A DNA stretch of 6,725 nt from an uncultured Bacteroidota bacterium (GCA_903933995.1 CAIZMD010000652.1:1-6725), one strand, 5' to 3'; counted from the stretch's first letter, positions 1 to 5,321 are shown. The notes: a model not told the origin generated them from the sequence alone. Made by a program: numbers and translations.

Positions 1-20
1 ACAACTAAATCCATCAAATA

Positions 21-530
21 ATGCCTAGACCATTAGCCGGAGACTTTGGCGCATTTTATCAGGGATATGCAGACTTGGCAACAGGTGAATCTGTTGCTGC
101 CCTATTAGCCACTCATCCAACCAGTATTGCTGCATATATCAGTGCTATACCGGAGGATAAAGCCAATTACGCCTACGCTGAAGGCAAGTGGACCATCAAA
201 GAAATGGTACAACACTTGATTGATACAGAAAGGATTTTTGCCTACAGAGCGCTGAGAATATCTAGAAAAGATACCACTCCCCTGCCCGGATTTGATGAAA
301 ACCATTATGCCCAACATGCACCTGTTGCAAACAGGTCTCTAGCAGATTTAAAAGAAGAATACTTGTTAGTCCGCAAAACAACGGACATTTTATTGGCCAG
401 TTTTCAGAAAGACCAATTAAACTTTATTGGAAATGCCAGTGGGCATCCCTGCACATTAAATGCACTTTGTTTTATCATTTTTGGGCATAACCTGCACCAT
501 ATCAATATCTTGAAAGAGAGATACCTGTAA
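21..530 (+). CDS. DinB/YfiT-like family protein (putative metal-dependent four-helix enzyme)
   Basis: The 169-residue product fits the DinB/YfiT-like superfamily: cytosolic four-helix bundles that usually hold a divalent metal through three histidines. Known members are thiol-dependent (bacillithiol, mycothiol) transferases or metal-dependent hydrolases, and many have no assigned reaction. Visible signs are E-G-K-W-T-I-K-E at residues 54-61, the family's W-[ST]-x-x-[ED] motif. H65 follows on the second helix, and a C-terminal H-N-L-H-H cluster covers 156-160. By family analogy H65, H156 and H160 would be the ligands. Length is normal. There is no signal peptide. The ATG at 21 is the first in frame and only 20 bases precede it, so its promoter and any upstream partner are outside the window. 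It converges on the YceI-like gene. The family call is firm; substrate and reaction are unknown. Confidence 0.85.
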   Translation: MPRPLAGDFGAFYQGYADLATGESVAALLATHPTSIAAYISAIPEDKANYAYAEGKWTIKEMVQHLIDTERIFAYRALRISRKDTTPLPGFDENHYAQHAPVANRSLADLKEEYLLVRKTTDILLASFQKDQLNFIGNASGHPCTLNALCFIIFGHNLHHINILKERYL

Positions 531-532
531 GG

Positions 533-566
533 GAGTGAAGAGTGAAGAATGAAGAGTGAAGAGTGA
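533..566. repeat. Short tandem heptamer repeat, GAGTGAA x ~4.9
   Basis: Five consecutive units begin three bases after the DinB-like stop codon: GAGTGAA, GAGTGAA, GAATGAA, GAGTGAA and a partial GAGTGA. Only the third unit differs, by one G to A change. It is a non-coding simple-sequence array between a stop codon and a terminator, so a change in copy number would not shift a reading frame. Its function is unknown and it may be slippage-generated filler. Confidence 0.85.
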
Positions 567-609
567 TTAGAAAAAAATAAGTCATCCATTTTATCGGTTG
601 ATTCTAAAT

Positions 610-644
610 AAAAAGCCCCGCATCTATTAAATGCGGGGCTTTTT
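610..644. terminator. Bidirectional intrinsic terminator between convergent genes
   Basis: A perfect 14-bp stem (610-623 pairing with 631-644) closes a 7-base loop. The core is GCCCCGCAT paired with ATGCGGGGC. An A-run on the left and a T-run on the right mean that both strands give a GC-rich hairpin followed by U's. It lies between the DinB-like gene, ending at 530 on the plus strand, and the YceI-like gene, ending at 668 on the minus strand, so it probably stops transcription from both sides. Confidence 0.93.
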
Positions 645-667
645 TATAGCTTTAGAATAGCTTTACA

Positions 668-1240
668 TTATTTAGTACCGAAGATATGTACTGCTAATTG
701 AACGTCTTTAGAAACTTGACCTGGGCCATAATTAACACCCAATAAAGTTCTGTCAATGTTCAAGAAAGCTTGACCAAAGAAACCTTTGTCATCAGCACTA
801 CGTACGTTTACAACAAATTTTACTGGAACAGTTGCGCCTTTGATAGACAAAGTACCTGTTACGTCAGCTGAAGCATCGCTAGTGTAGTTTACAGTAGCAA
901 TTTCAAATGTTGCTTCTCCGTTTTTGGCAACGTCAAAAAAGTCTGCACTTTTCAAGTGACCAGTCAAACGTTCTGCAGAAGCATCGGTAACTTTAACACC
1001 TGCCAAGTCAATGACAAACTTTCCACCTTTTAATTTTCCGCCATCAACAGCTACAGAACCACTTTTAATAGGAAAATAGCCAGTATGGAAATCGCCTTTT
1101 TTAGAACCAATCCAGTCAATACGGCTTTTTTCAGCAGTTACATTGTAATTCACTACGTCTTTTTTGGTATCAGCACCAACAAAAGAAGAAAGACCCAAGG
1201 TCATTGCCAAAGCGACAACAGCAAAAATTGATTTTTTCAT
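668..1240 (-). CDS. YceI-like family protein, exported lipocalin-fold protein
   Basis: The 190-residue product has an N-terminal Sec signal: M-K-K, a hydrophobic stretch from about residue 5 to 20, and a likely signal peptidase I site after S-F-V-G-A (A23). The mature part (about 31-188) is a YceI-like domain, an extended beta-barrel that in known structures binds polyisoprenoid or amide lipids in its pocket. Supporting motifs are F-H-T-G-Y-F-P-I-K-S-G at 51-61, the hallmark H-L-K-S-A-D-F-F-D-V at 95-104, G-T-L-S-I-K-G at 129-135, and N-I-D-R-T plus G-V-N-Y-G near 161-172. Its length is typical. The likely location is the periplasm; the ligand cannot be read from sequence. It is a single-gene unit, divergent from sucC, with its own promoter-like boxes and terminator. 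In other species some family members respond to stress or pH; nothing here shows that. Confidence 0.93.
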   Translation of the reverse strand: MKKSIFAVVALAMTLGLSSFVGADTKKDVVNYNVTAEKSRIDWIGSKKGDFHTGYFPIKSGSVAVDGGKLKGGKFVIDLAGVKVTDASAERLTGHLKSADFFDVAKNGEATFEIATVNYTSDASADVTGTLSIKGATVPVKFVVNVRSADDKGFFGQAFLNIDRTLLGVNYGPGQVSKDVQLAVHIFGTK

Positions 1241-1272
1241 AGATTTATTTGTATTAATGTTTAAGAGCAGAA

Positions 1273-1304
1273 CAAAAATATAAAATTATATGTTACAACA
1301 TCAA
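1273..1304 (-). promoter_or_regulatory. Predicted promoter of the YceI-like gene
   Basis: On the minus strand TATTTTTG (1280-1273) matches the Bacteroidota -7 consensus TAnnTTTG exactly. A TTG at 1304-1302 sits 21 bases upstream as a possible -33 element. This would give a leader of roughly 25-30 bases before the ATG at 1240. The -33 box is minimal, so the call rests mainly on the -7 match. Confidence 0.5.
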
Positions 1305-1339
1305 TTTATTCTCTACTATTTTAATAGGGCGGTTTCTCC

Positions 1340-1347
1340 TATCTTCG
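1340..1347 (+). promoter_or_regulatory. Predicted -7 promoter element of sucC
   Basis: TATCTTCG differs from TAnnTTTG at one base and is followed by CAA, a context often seen at Bacteroidota starts. It ends 16 bases before the sucC ATG at 1364, implying a very short leader. Only a T-rich stretch around 1319-1322 is available as a -33 element, so this is a moderate prediction. No purine-rich Shine-Dalgarno sequence precedes the ATG, which is usual for this phylum. Confidence 0.4.
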
Positions 1348-1363
1348 CAAAAATTTTATACAT

Positions 1364-2575
1364 ATGAACCTGCATGAATACCAGTCGAAGGAATTGCTGA
1401 AAAAATTCAATGTTCCCGTACAGGAAGGCATCGCTGTTGACACTGTGATGGCAGCGGAAGAAGCTTATCGTCAAATCAAGACCCAAACCGGCAATAATTT
1501 TGCTGTGGTAAAGGCCCAAATTCACGCAGGTGGACGTGGAAAAGGTAAAATTGTTGGTACCGAACAACGCGGTGTGGCGGTTGCTAAAAGCTTAGAAGAT
1601 ATTAGCAATATTGCCAAAAACATCTTGGGTGGTACCTTGGTAACCATTCAAACTGGCCCAGAGGGTAAAAAAGTAAACAAGATCTTGATTGCACAAGACG
1701 TTTATTATCCTGGTCCAAATGAAACCAAAGAATTTTATTTATCCATTCTTTTAGACCGTGCAAAAGGTCAGAATGTGGTTATGTATAGCACAGAAGGTGG
1801 AATGGATATTGAAGAAGTAGCCCATAAAACACCAGAAAAAATATTCAAAGAATGGGTTCACCCAGGTGGTGGATTACAAGGTTTCCAAGCTCGCAAAATT
1901 GCTTTCAATCTTGGTTTGAGTGGTGAAGCCTTTAAAAACTGTGTAAAGTTTGTAACCAACTTATACAATGCCTATGTAGGTGTTGACGCCAACATGTTAG
2001 AAATTAACCCACTGTTTAAAACCAGTGATGAGAAAATCATAGCTGTTGACTGTAAATTAAATTTAGACGATAATGCTTTAATGCGTCATGCAGATATTGC
2101 TGCTTTGCGCGATGTAACCGAAGAAGATCCAACTGAAGTTGAAGCTGGCCAGTTTAACCTGAATTTTGTAAAATTGGATGGTAATGTGGGTTGTATGGTT
2201 AACGGTGCTGGTTTGGCCATGGCAACCATGGACATGATTAAATTAAGCGGTGGTGAACCTGCTAACTTCCTTGACGTAGGTGGTACAGCAAATGCCCAAA
2301 CTGTTGAAGCTGGTTTCAGAATCATCTTGAAAGACCCCAATGTAAAAGCCATCTTGATTAATATTTTTGGAGGAATTGTACGTTGTGACCGTGTGGCTGC
2401 AGGTGTGATTGAAGCCTATAATAAAATGGGAAATATTGAAATCCCTATTATTGTTAGACTGCAAGGAACCAATGCAGTTGAAGGTAAAAAATTGATTGAT
2501 GAAAGTGGTTTAAAAGTACAATCAGCTATTCAATTGAGTGAAGCTGCTGCCTTGGTAAAAGAAGCAGTTGCCTAA
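1364..2575 (+). CDS. sucC: Succinyl-CoA ligase (succinyl-CoA synthetase), beta subunit
   Basis: The beta subunit of the TCA-cycle enzyme that interconverts succinyl-CoA and succinate with formation of ATP or GTP; it acts in the cytosol with the alpha subunit SucD. The 403-residue product starts M-N-L-H-E-Y-Q, the canonical opening of SucC. The ATP-grasp domain covers about 1-240, with the nucleotide-binding H-A-G-G-R-G-K-G at 54-61 and M-L-E-I-N-P-L at 211-217 near the metal site. The C-terminal CoA-ligase domain holds V-N-G-A-G-L-A-M-A-T-M-D at 279-290, N-F-L-D-V-G-G at 301-307 and I-F-G-G-I-V-R-C-D at 334-342. It is about 15 residues longer than E. coli SucC (388) but otherwise complete. 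It is transcribed alone; sucD does not follow. The nucleotide preference cannot be settled by eye. Confidence 0.98.
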   Translation: MNLHEYQSKELLKKFNVPVQEGIAVDTVMAAEEAYRQIKTQTGNNFAVVKAQIHAGGRGKGKIVGTEQRGVAVAKSLEDISNIAKNILGGTLVTIQTGPEGKKVNKILIAQDVYYPGPNETKEFYLSILLDRAKGQNVVMYSTEGGMDIEEVAHKTPEKIFKEWVHPGGGLQGFQARKIAFNLGLSGEAFKNCVKFVTNLYNAYVGVDANMLEINPLFKTSDEKIIAVDCKLNLDDNALMRHADIAALRDVTEEDPTEVEAGQFNLNFVKLDGNVGCMVNGAGLAMATMDMIKLSGGEPANFLDVGGTANAQTVEAGFRIILKDPNVKAILINIFGGIVRCDRVAAGVIEAYNKMGNIEIPIIVRLQGTNAVEGKKLIDESGLKVQSAIQLSEAAALVKEAVA

Positions 2576-2594
2576 ATATTTTGCATTCGTAAAC

Positions 2595-2622
2595 AAAAAG
2601 ACCCCTACATGGGGTCTTTTTT
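2595..2622 (+). terminator. Intrinsic terminator of sucC
   Basis: An 11-bp stem (2595-2605 with 2611-2621) closes the loop TACAT, with core GACCCC paired with GGGGTC, and runs into a T-tract. It lies 19 bases after the sucC stop codon. The A-run on the left arm makes it partly symmetrical, but the only gene ending here is sucC. Confidence 0.93.
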
Positions 2623-2651
2623 GTTATTGGATGGTTTTTGCAGTATTTTTG
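2620..2651 (+). promoter_or_regulatory. Predicted promoter of the response regulator gene
   Basis: TTTG at 2620-2623 and TATTTTTG at 2644-2651 are separated by 20 bases. Both boxes match the Bacteroidota consensus (TTTG, about 19-20 bases, TAnnTTTG). The -33 box overlaps the last bases of the sucC terminator T-tract. The predicted leader before the ATG at 2697 is about 35-40 bases. This is the best promoter match in the window. Confidence 0.65.
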
Positions 2652-2696
2652 CCTTGGTTTAAAAGCTGCCAAGCAGCCTCCCTAATTCTTGAAAAG

Positions 2697-3101
2697 ATGA
2701 AACCAATACAACAGGTCTGTGTCATTGATGATGATGAAATTTATATTTACCTTATCAAAAAATCACTTGCTGCCTTAGCGTTAGAAAATTCTGTGAATGC
2801 CTTTTCCAATGGTGCGGAAGCGCTTAAAGGTTTACAATCCTTGTTAGAACAACAGCAACCAATACCTGAGATTATTTTCTTAGATATTAATATGCCCATT
2901 ATGGATGGTTGGGAATTTCTGAAAGCCTTTCGTGATTTACAATCACAGCTTTCTCAAAAAATCCCCATATATATTATTAGTTCATCCATTGCAGCAGAAG
3001 ACAAAGAGAAAGCAAAACATTTTCCAGAAATAGTTGGCTATTTGAGTAAACCAGTGGAATTGGAAACCTTGGCTTCCATAGTTCAATTACAGGAACTTTA
3101 G
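2697..3101 (+). CDS. Single-domain response regulator (receiver domain only)
   Basis: The 134-residue protein consists only of a CheY-like receiver domain that would accept a phosphoryl group from a histidine kinase. Key residues are the acidic pocket D11-D12-D13, the phosphoacceptor D63 within L-D-I-N-M-P-I-M-D-G-W, S95 at the switch Ser/Thr position (I-I-S-S-S), and K118-P119 near the C terminus. There is no output domain, so it probably acts by protein contact or as a phosphorelay intermediate. The ATG at 2697 is chosen because the open frame extending upstream to 2568 overlaps the end of sucC, crosses the terminator and lies before the predicted promoter. The residues after M2697 start directly with the beta-1 strand (Q-V-C-V-I-D-D-D). 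No kinase is present in the window, so it is an orphan here. It converges on the XRE-type gene. Confidence 0.93.
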   Translation: MKPIQQVCVIDDDEIYIYLIKKSLAALALENSVNAFSNGAEALKGLQSLLEQQQPIPEIIFLDINMPIMDGWEFLKAFRDLQSQLSQKIPIYIISSSIAAEDKEKAKHFPEIVGYLSKPVELETLASIVQLQEL

Positions 3102-3163
3102 TCTCTCAGATAATCCACTTATCGTTAGTCACAGATTGTTTGCTAATTTGTTTCACCACTGAA

Positions 3164-3394
3164 TTATGCATTAACGGCAATGCTGAAAAACTTTTCCGCA
3201 TTAAAAATCTGAATTTGCTTAGGCTCAACACCTAACACTTGACCCAGTTTATGTAAGGTTTTTTGCTCAATCCCAGTTATCCCATTTTCAATATTACTCA
3301 GATTAGAAATACTCATCCCCAATTCAGTTGCCACGTATTTTAAAGGAAACCCTTTTAGGCTTCTTAGGGATTTAATGTTTCTGCCCAATTGCAT
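3164..3394 (-). CDS. Small XRE-family helix-turn-helix transcriptional regulator
   Basis: From the ATG at 3394 the product has 76 residues and is almost entirely a Cro/C1-type (XRE) five-helix DNA-binding domain: L-G-R-N-I-K-S-L-R opens helix 1, Y-V-A-T-E-L-G-M-S-I-S-N-L-S-N-I-E-N-G is the helix-turn-helix, and L-G-Q-V-L-G-V closes it. A short tail follows (I-Q-I-F-N-A-E-K-F-F). There is no sensor or dimerisation domain. The frame is open further upstream, with alternative ATGs at 3424 (86 residues) and 3484 (106 residues). I chose 3394 because homologous domains typically begin a few residues before this helix and the extra N-terminal residues look non-conserved; this is inference. Its targets are unknown. 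It is 102 bases or more from the SprT-like gene upstream, so it is probably an independent unit. Confidence 0.8.
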   Translation of the reverse strand: MQLGRNIKSLRSLKGFPLKYVATELGMSISNLSNIENGITGIEQKTLHKLGQVLGVEPKQIQIFNAEKFFSIAVNA

Positions 3395-3442
3395 TCTTTC
3401 TGTTTTTCTTTGATGATACAGCATATTGTTTGTTTTAGTATA

Positions 3443-3450
3443 CAATTTTA
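3443..3450 (-). promoter_or_regulatory. Possible -7 element for the XRE-type gene
   Basis: On the minus strand TAAAATTG (3450-3443) is one base from TAnnTTTG. It overlaps the 6-base palindrome GTATAC at 3438-3443, a place where a self-regulating repressor could bind. If real, transcription would begin near 3435, which rules out the ATG at 3484 and favours 3424 or 3394. No convincing -33 box is present, so this is a weak call. Confidence 0.25.
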
Positions 3451-3560
3451 CACTGTTGTCATTGGCTGAAAGAATTATAAACACCTATTTTACCCCCGCT
3501 AAAACACGTATTTTTTTTGCTGGTTTGGCACAATTTTAAAAGAGAAACAGGGTTCTTTAC

Positions 3561-3585
3561 ATTAAAACAATACCGTCAATGGTAT
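3561..3585 (-). terminator. Weak terminator-like hairpin after the SprT-like gene
   Basis: Read on the minus strand, ATACC pairs with GGTAT (3585-3581 with 3574-3570) around a 6-base loop, followed by TGTTTTAAT. It sits right after the stop codon at 3587, where the end of the four-gene operon would be expected. The stem has only five pairs, so strength is doubtful. Confidence 0.3.
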
Positions 3586-3586
3586 G

Positions 3587-4222
3587 CTATGAACCAGTTG
3601 TGGCAATGGGTTTGACCAAGGTAATAGGACTAAAACTATATTGTAATCCAGTTTTGATTTCTGTACATGCAATCCTTTTTCTTCTAACAGCTCCCCTACT
3701 AAAAATCTTTCCATTTTCAGTTTGAAAATGCACCCCTTCTTGTACATCTACCACTGCTGCAAATCCAGGTTTTTGTATGGCATCATATTGCCTTAAAACC
3801 AAGAGTAAATCAGTTTCTCCATTTGCTGTGGCAGAGGGATTGGCAATTGATTTTTGAAGGGCTTTTACAATATCTTCAGGAAACAAGCCCATGTTTACAA
3901 ACACAATTAAGAGATTGCTGTAGATATTTTTCCATTCTTTCCCATGGGCTTCTACTTTGTTTTTGTATTGTTCAAAACAAAGTAAATGAGCCAACTCATG
4001 TAATAAGGTGATGAGAAATTCGTAATGGTTGAGGTTGCCATTAATACTAATTCTATGATTGCCACCCCAACCTGCGTGACGGTAATCACCCAATACAGAT
4101 TTACGCTGTTTGGTTACGGTTAAGTGAACTTTATAATGGTGTAAATAATTAACAACGGGTTCAAAACTACCTTTTGGAAGGTAGCCCGCCAATGCTTGCA
4201 TAGGATGCTCAGTTACTGCCAT
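3587..4222 (-). CDS. SprT-like domain protein, putative zinc metalloprotease
   Basis: The 211-residue product carries the SprT-like zincin motif: L-L-H-E-L-A-H-L-L at 73-81, with HExxH at 75-79 (H75, E76, H79), and a third likely ligand, H93, in E-A-H-G-K-E-W at 91-97. This is the spacing seen in SprT/Spartan-type proteins. The N-terminal part (about 20-62) gives the expected strands before the active site, including a G-W-G-G-N-H-R-I-S-I-N segment. Only two cysteines are visible (C82, C186), so the zinc ribbon of E. coli SprT and Spartan is absent. There is no signal peptide, so it is probably cytosolic. The ATG at 4222 overlaps the preceding gene by 14 bases; an alternative ATG at 4201 would leave a 7-base gap. 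It is the last gene of the operon. Spartan cleaves DNA-protein crosslinks, but the role of small bacterial relatives is not established. Confidence 0.88.
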   Translation of the reverse strand: MAVTEHPMQALAGYLPKGSFEPVVNYLHHYKVHLTVTKQRKSVLGDYRHAGWGGNHRISINGNLNHYEFLITLLHELAHLLCFEQYKNKVEAHGKEWKNIYSNLLIVFVNMGLFPEDIVKALQKSIANPSATANGETDLLLVLRQYDAIQKPGFAAVVDVQEGVHFQTENGKIFSRGAVRRKRIACTEIKTGLQYSFSPITLVKPIATTGS

Positions 4223-4613
4223 CTTTTTTTTGAGGTTTCACCAATAATGCAACACGAACATCCATCCAAGTATAGAGAATATACAAACCCATTCCTATAA
4301 AAAGTCCGTTGATATTTTTTTGTTCCCCAGCATTATAGAGATATAAAAATGCTGCGGTTCCAAGAACAAATAATTTTATCACAGTGGAACCCATTACACC
4401 CCTAACCATAGCGTGTGGATTATTTTGTTGTACCACTTTTAAGTGTTGGTATACATTATACAAACTAATCAAAAACAAAATGCTGTTGGCCCCCACTACC
4501 ACCCACTTGTCAATATGCATAGACTTCAATAGGCCTTCAAATCCCAATGCAATTAGGTTGATGGTTACAAAAACCAGCACAAAGGGTAAAAAAGCCTTTC
4601 TATTATTATTCAT
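4209..4613 (-). CDS. AtpI-like four-helix membrane protein, probable ATP synthase accessory
   Basis: From the ATG at 4613 the product has 134 residues and four predicted membrane helices: about F8-F25, V37-Y54, V74-Y93 and I103-L124. The cytoplasmic end is K-P-Q-K-K-D. The layout, with short loops and a lysine inside helix 3 (S-T-V-I-K-L-F-V), resembles AtpI-type proteins, which help load the c-ring of F1Fo ATP synthase or carry Mg2+. Overall similarity is too low by eye to be sure. Its place directly after the AtpZ-like gene is the main support, since AtpZ and AtpI occur together at atp loci. The frame extends 32 codons further upstream, but that part overlaps the AtpZ-like gene; 4613 lies 5 bases after its stop codon and gives a clean N terminus. 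No atpB follows, which is unusual for such a gene. Confidence 0.65.
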   Translation of the reverse strand: MNNNRKAFLPFVLVFVTINLIALGFEGLLKSMHIDKWVVVGANSILFLISLYNVYQHLKVVQQNNPHAMVRGVMGSTVIKLFVLGTAAFLYLYNAGEQKNINGLFIGMGLYILYTWMDVRVALLVKPQKKDGSN

Positions 4614-4618
4614 TGTTG

Positions 4619-4828
4619 TTATCTTTTTGAAGTATCTCTCAATACTTTTATTAATACACCCAGTAATAGTAACAAGGGCAAAATCCAAACCAAATAAGGG
4701 CTTTCCCAACCAAAATACCCGTCTAACCTACCACCTACCCATAACATCAATCCCAAGCCAACCAATAATTGTGTAGCCAAACCGGCATACTGCCAAACTA
4801 ATTGATTGTCTGGTTTTGACTGTTTCAT
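4619..4828 (-). CDS. AtpZ/AtpI-family small membrane protein
   Basis: The 69-residue product has two transmembrane helices (about A15-V31 and Y45-I60) joined by G-G-R-L-D-G-Y-F-G-W. This is the AtpZ hallmark: a glycine-rich first helix ending in G-x-x-L-D and then an aromatic/proline segment (W-E-S-P-Y) before helix 2. In characterised bacteria AtpZ works with AtpI at the Fo sector of ATP synthase, aiding assembly or Mg2+ supply. Its ATG overlaps the previous gene's stop as TAATG, which implies translational coupling, and the next gene starts 5 bases later. Length and topology are normal. The family call is good; its association with an ATP synthase is inferred, because no atp structural gene is visible. 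Confidence 0.85.
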   Translation of the reverse strand: MKQSKPDNQLVWQYAGLATQLLVGLGLMLWVGGRLDGYFGWESPYLVWILPLLLLLGVLIKVLRDTSKR

Positions 4829-5223
4829 TACTCGTTAGAAATATCTGTTTTAGGAAGATCCAACATGGTAGTATCACGTTGGATAGGTGTATTACCATTT
4901 AGAACTGCTTTTACACTTTCTAAATATTGTTCTTTATACCGAATGGATTGCTCTAAAGAATCCGTTCTAATTTTCAGAATTTGAAGAGCCGTCCTGCTCT
5001 CTTGGGTGCCGTACCCTGGAATATAATATTTAAGAGGCGAAAAAGCAATCAAAGCAATGGTCAAACCCACCAATACCACAAAACTGACACTCAAGCCAAT
5101 ATAGACACTAAGTCTAGATAACTTGAAGGTTACCACTTCTTCATAAGTATCATCATTCATCACTACCAAGCGGTAGGAATTCCTGAGTCTTTTAAGGGTA
5201 TCGTTGTAATTAGGCTTCTCCAT
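4828..5223 (-). CDS. Single-pass membrane protein resembling the N-terminal anchor of Bacteroidota M23 peptidases
   Basis: The 131-residue product has a basic cytosolic N terminus with the stretch Y-R-L-V-V-M-N-D-D-T-Y-E-E, one transmembrane helix at about 39-61, then F-S-P-L-K-Y-Y-I-P-G-Y (61-71). A polar, probably helical or coiled-coil segment (about 77-108) and an unstructured tail (P-I-Q-R-D-T-T) follow. This head is characteristic of Bacteroidota envelope proteins in which it is followed by an M23 (LytM/SpoIIQ-like) peptidase domain. Here the stop comes before any such domain, and no HxH or similar metal motif is present. The remaining part probably faces the periplasm as a scaffold. 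It is the first gene of the minus operon, coupled by a 1-base overlap to the AtpZ-like gene and divergent from the PorW-like gene. The architecture comparison is from memory of the family; function is unknown. Confidence 0.75.
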   Translation of the reverse strand: MEKPNYNDTLKRLRNSYRLVVMNDDTYEEVVTFKLSRLSVYIGLSVSFVVLVGLTIALIAFSPLKYYIPGYGTQESRTALQILKIRTDSLEQSIRYKEQYLESVKAVLNGNTPIQRDTTMLDLPKTDISNE

Positions 5224-5238
5224 TTTGTTAAATCATGA

Positions 5239-5246
5239 TAAAGGTA
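5239..5246 (-). promoter_or_regulatory. Possible -7 element of the four-gene minus operon
   Basis: On the minus strand TACCTTTA (5246-5239) is one base from TAnnTTTG and ends 15 bases before the ATG at 5223. No clear TTTG lies 19-21 bases further upstream. This is the best candidate in the divergent gap, but weak. Confidence 0.25.
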
Positions 5247-5289
5247 ATATTCCCCTAGCTTTAAATGGGACAGAAATGGGAAATAAATG

Positions 5290-5297
5290 TATTTTTA
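5290..5297 (+). promoter_or_regulatory. Possible -7 element of the PorW-like gene
   Basis: TATTTTTA is one base from TAnnTTTG and lies 15 to 24 bases before the two best start codons (5313, 5322). No good -33 box is seen. A pair of AAATGGGA direct repeats sits just upstream at 5263-5281. Confidence 0.25.
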
Positions 5298-5321
5298 AAC
5301 AGTATTTATTTAATGTTGCGC

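Noticed and set aside
533..566. CRISPR-like array
   Set aside because: The units are 7 bases long and directly abutting without spacers, so it is a simple tandem repeat.
2086..2464. Two minus-strand open frames inside sucC
   Set aside because: Both are antisense to highly conserved sucC sequence and show no protein-like features.
2568..2696. N-terminal extension of the response regulator starting inside the sucC end
   Set aside because: It would place the sucC terminator and the predicted promoter inside the coding region; its residues show no domain and the receiver fold starts right after the ATG at 2697.
3109..3123. Hairpin GATAA-N5-TTATC after the response regulator as a terminator
   Set aside because: Five A/T-rich pairs with no T-tract on either side; too weak to call. 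No clear terminator is visible between the two convergent genes in 3102-3163.
3485..3586. A hidden small gene or RNA in the gap between the XRE-type and SprT-like genes
   Set aside because: The stretch is A/T-rich with a T8 run (3511-3518) but lacks a strong stem or a frame of useful length; only the weak hairpin near 3570-3585 is listed.
4614..4709. N-terminal extension of the AtpI-like protein
   Set aside because: It lies almost wholly over the AtpZ-like gene in another frame; the ATG at 4613 is 5 bases after that gene's stop and gives a standard membrane-protein N terminus.
4384..4776. 130-codon open frame on the plus strand
   Set aside because: It is antisense to the AtpI-like and AtpZ-like genes and has no recognisable domain; the minus-strand frames have coherent membrane helices and tight operon spacing.
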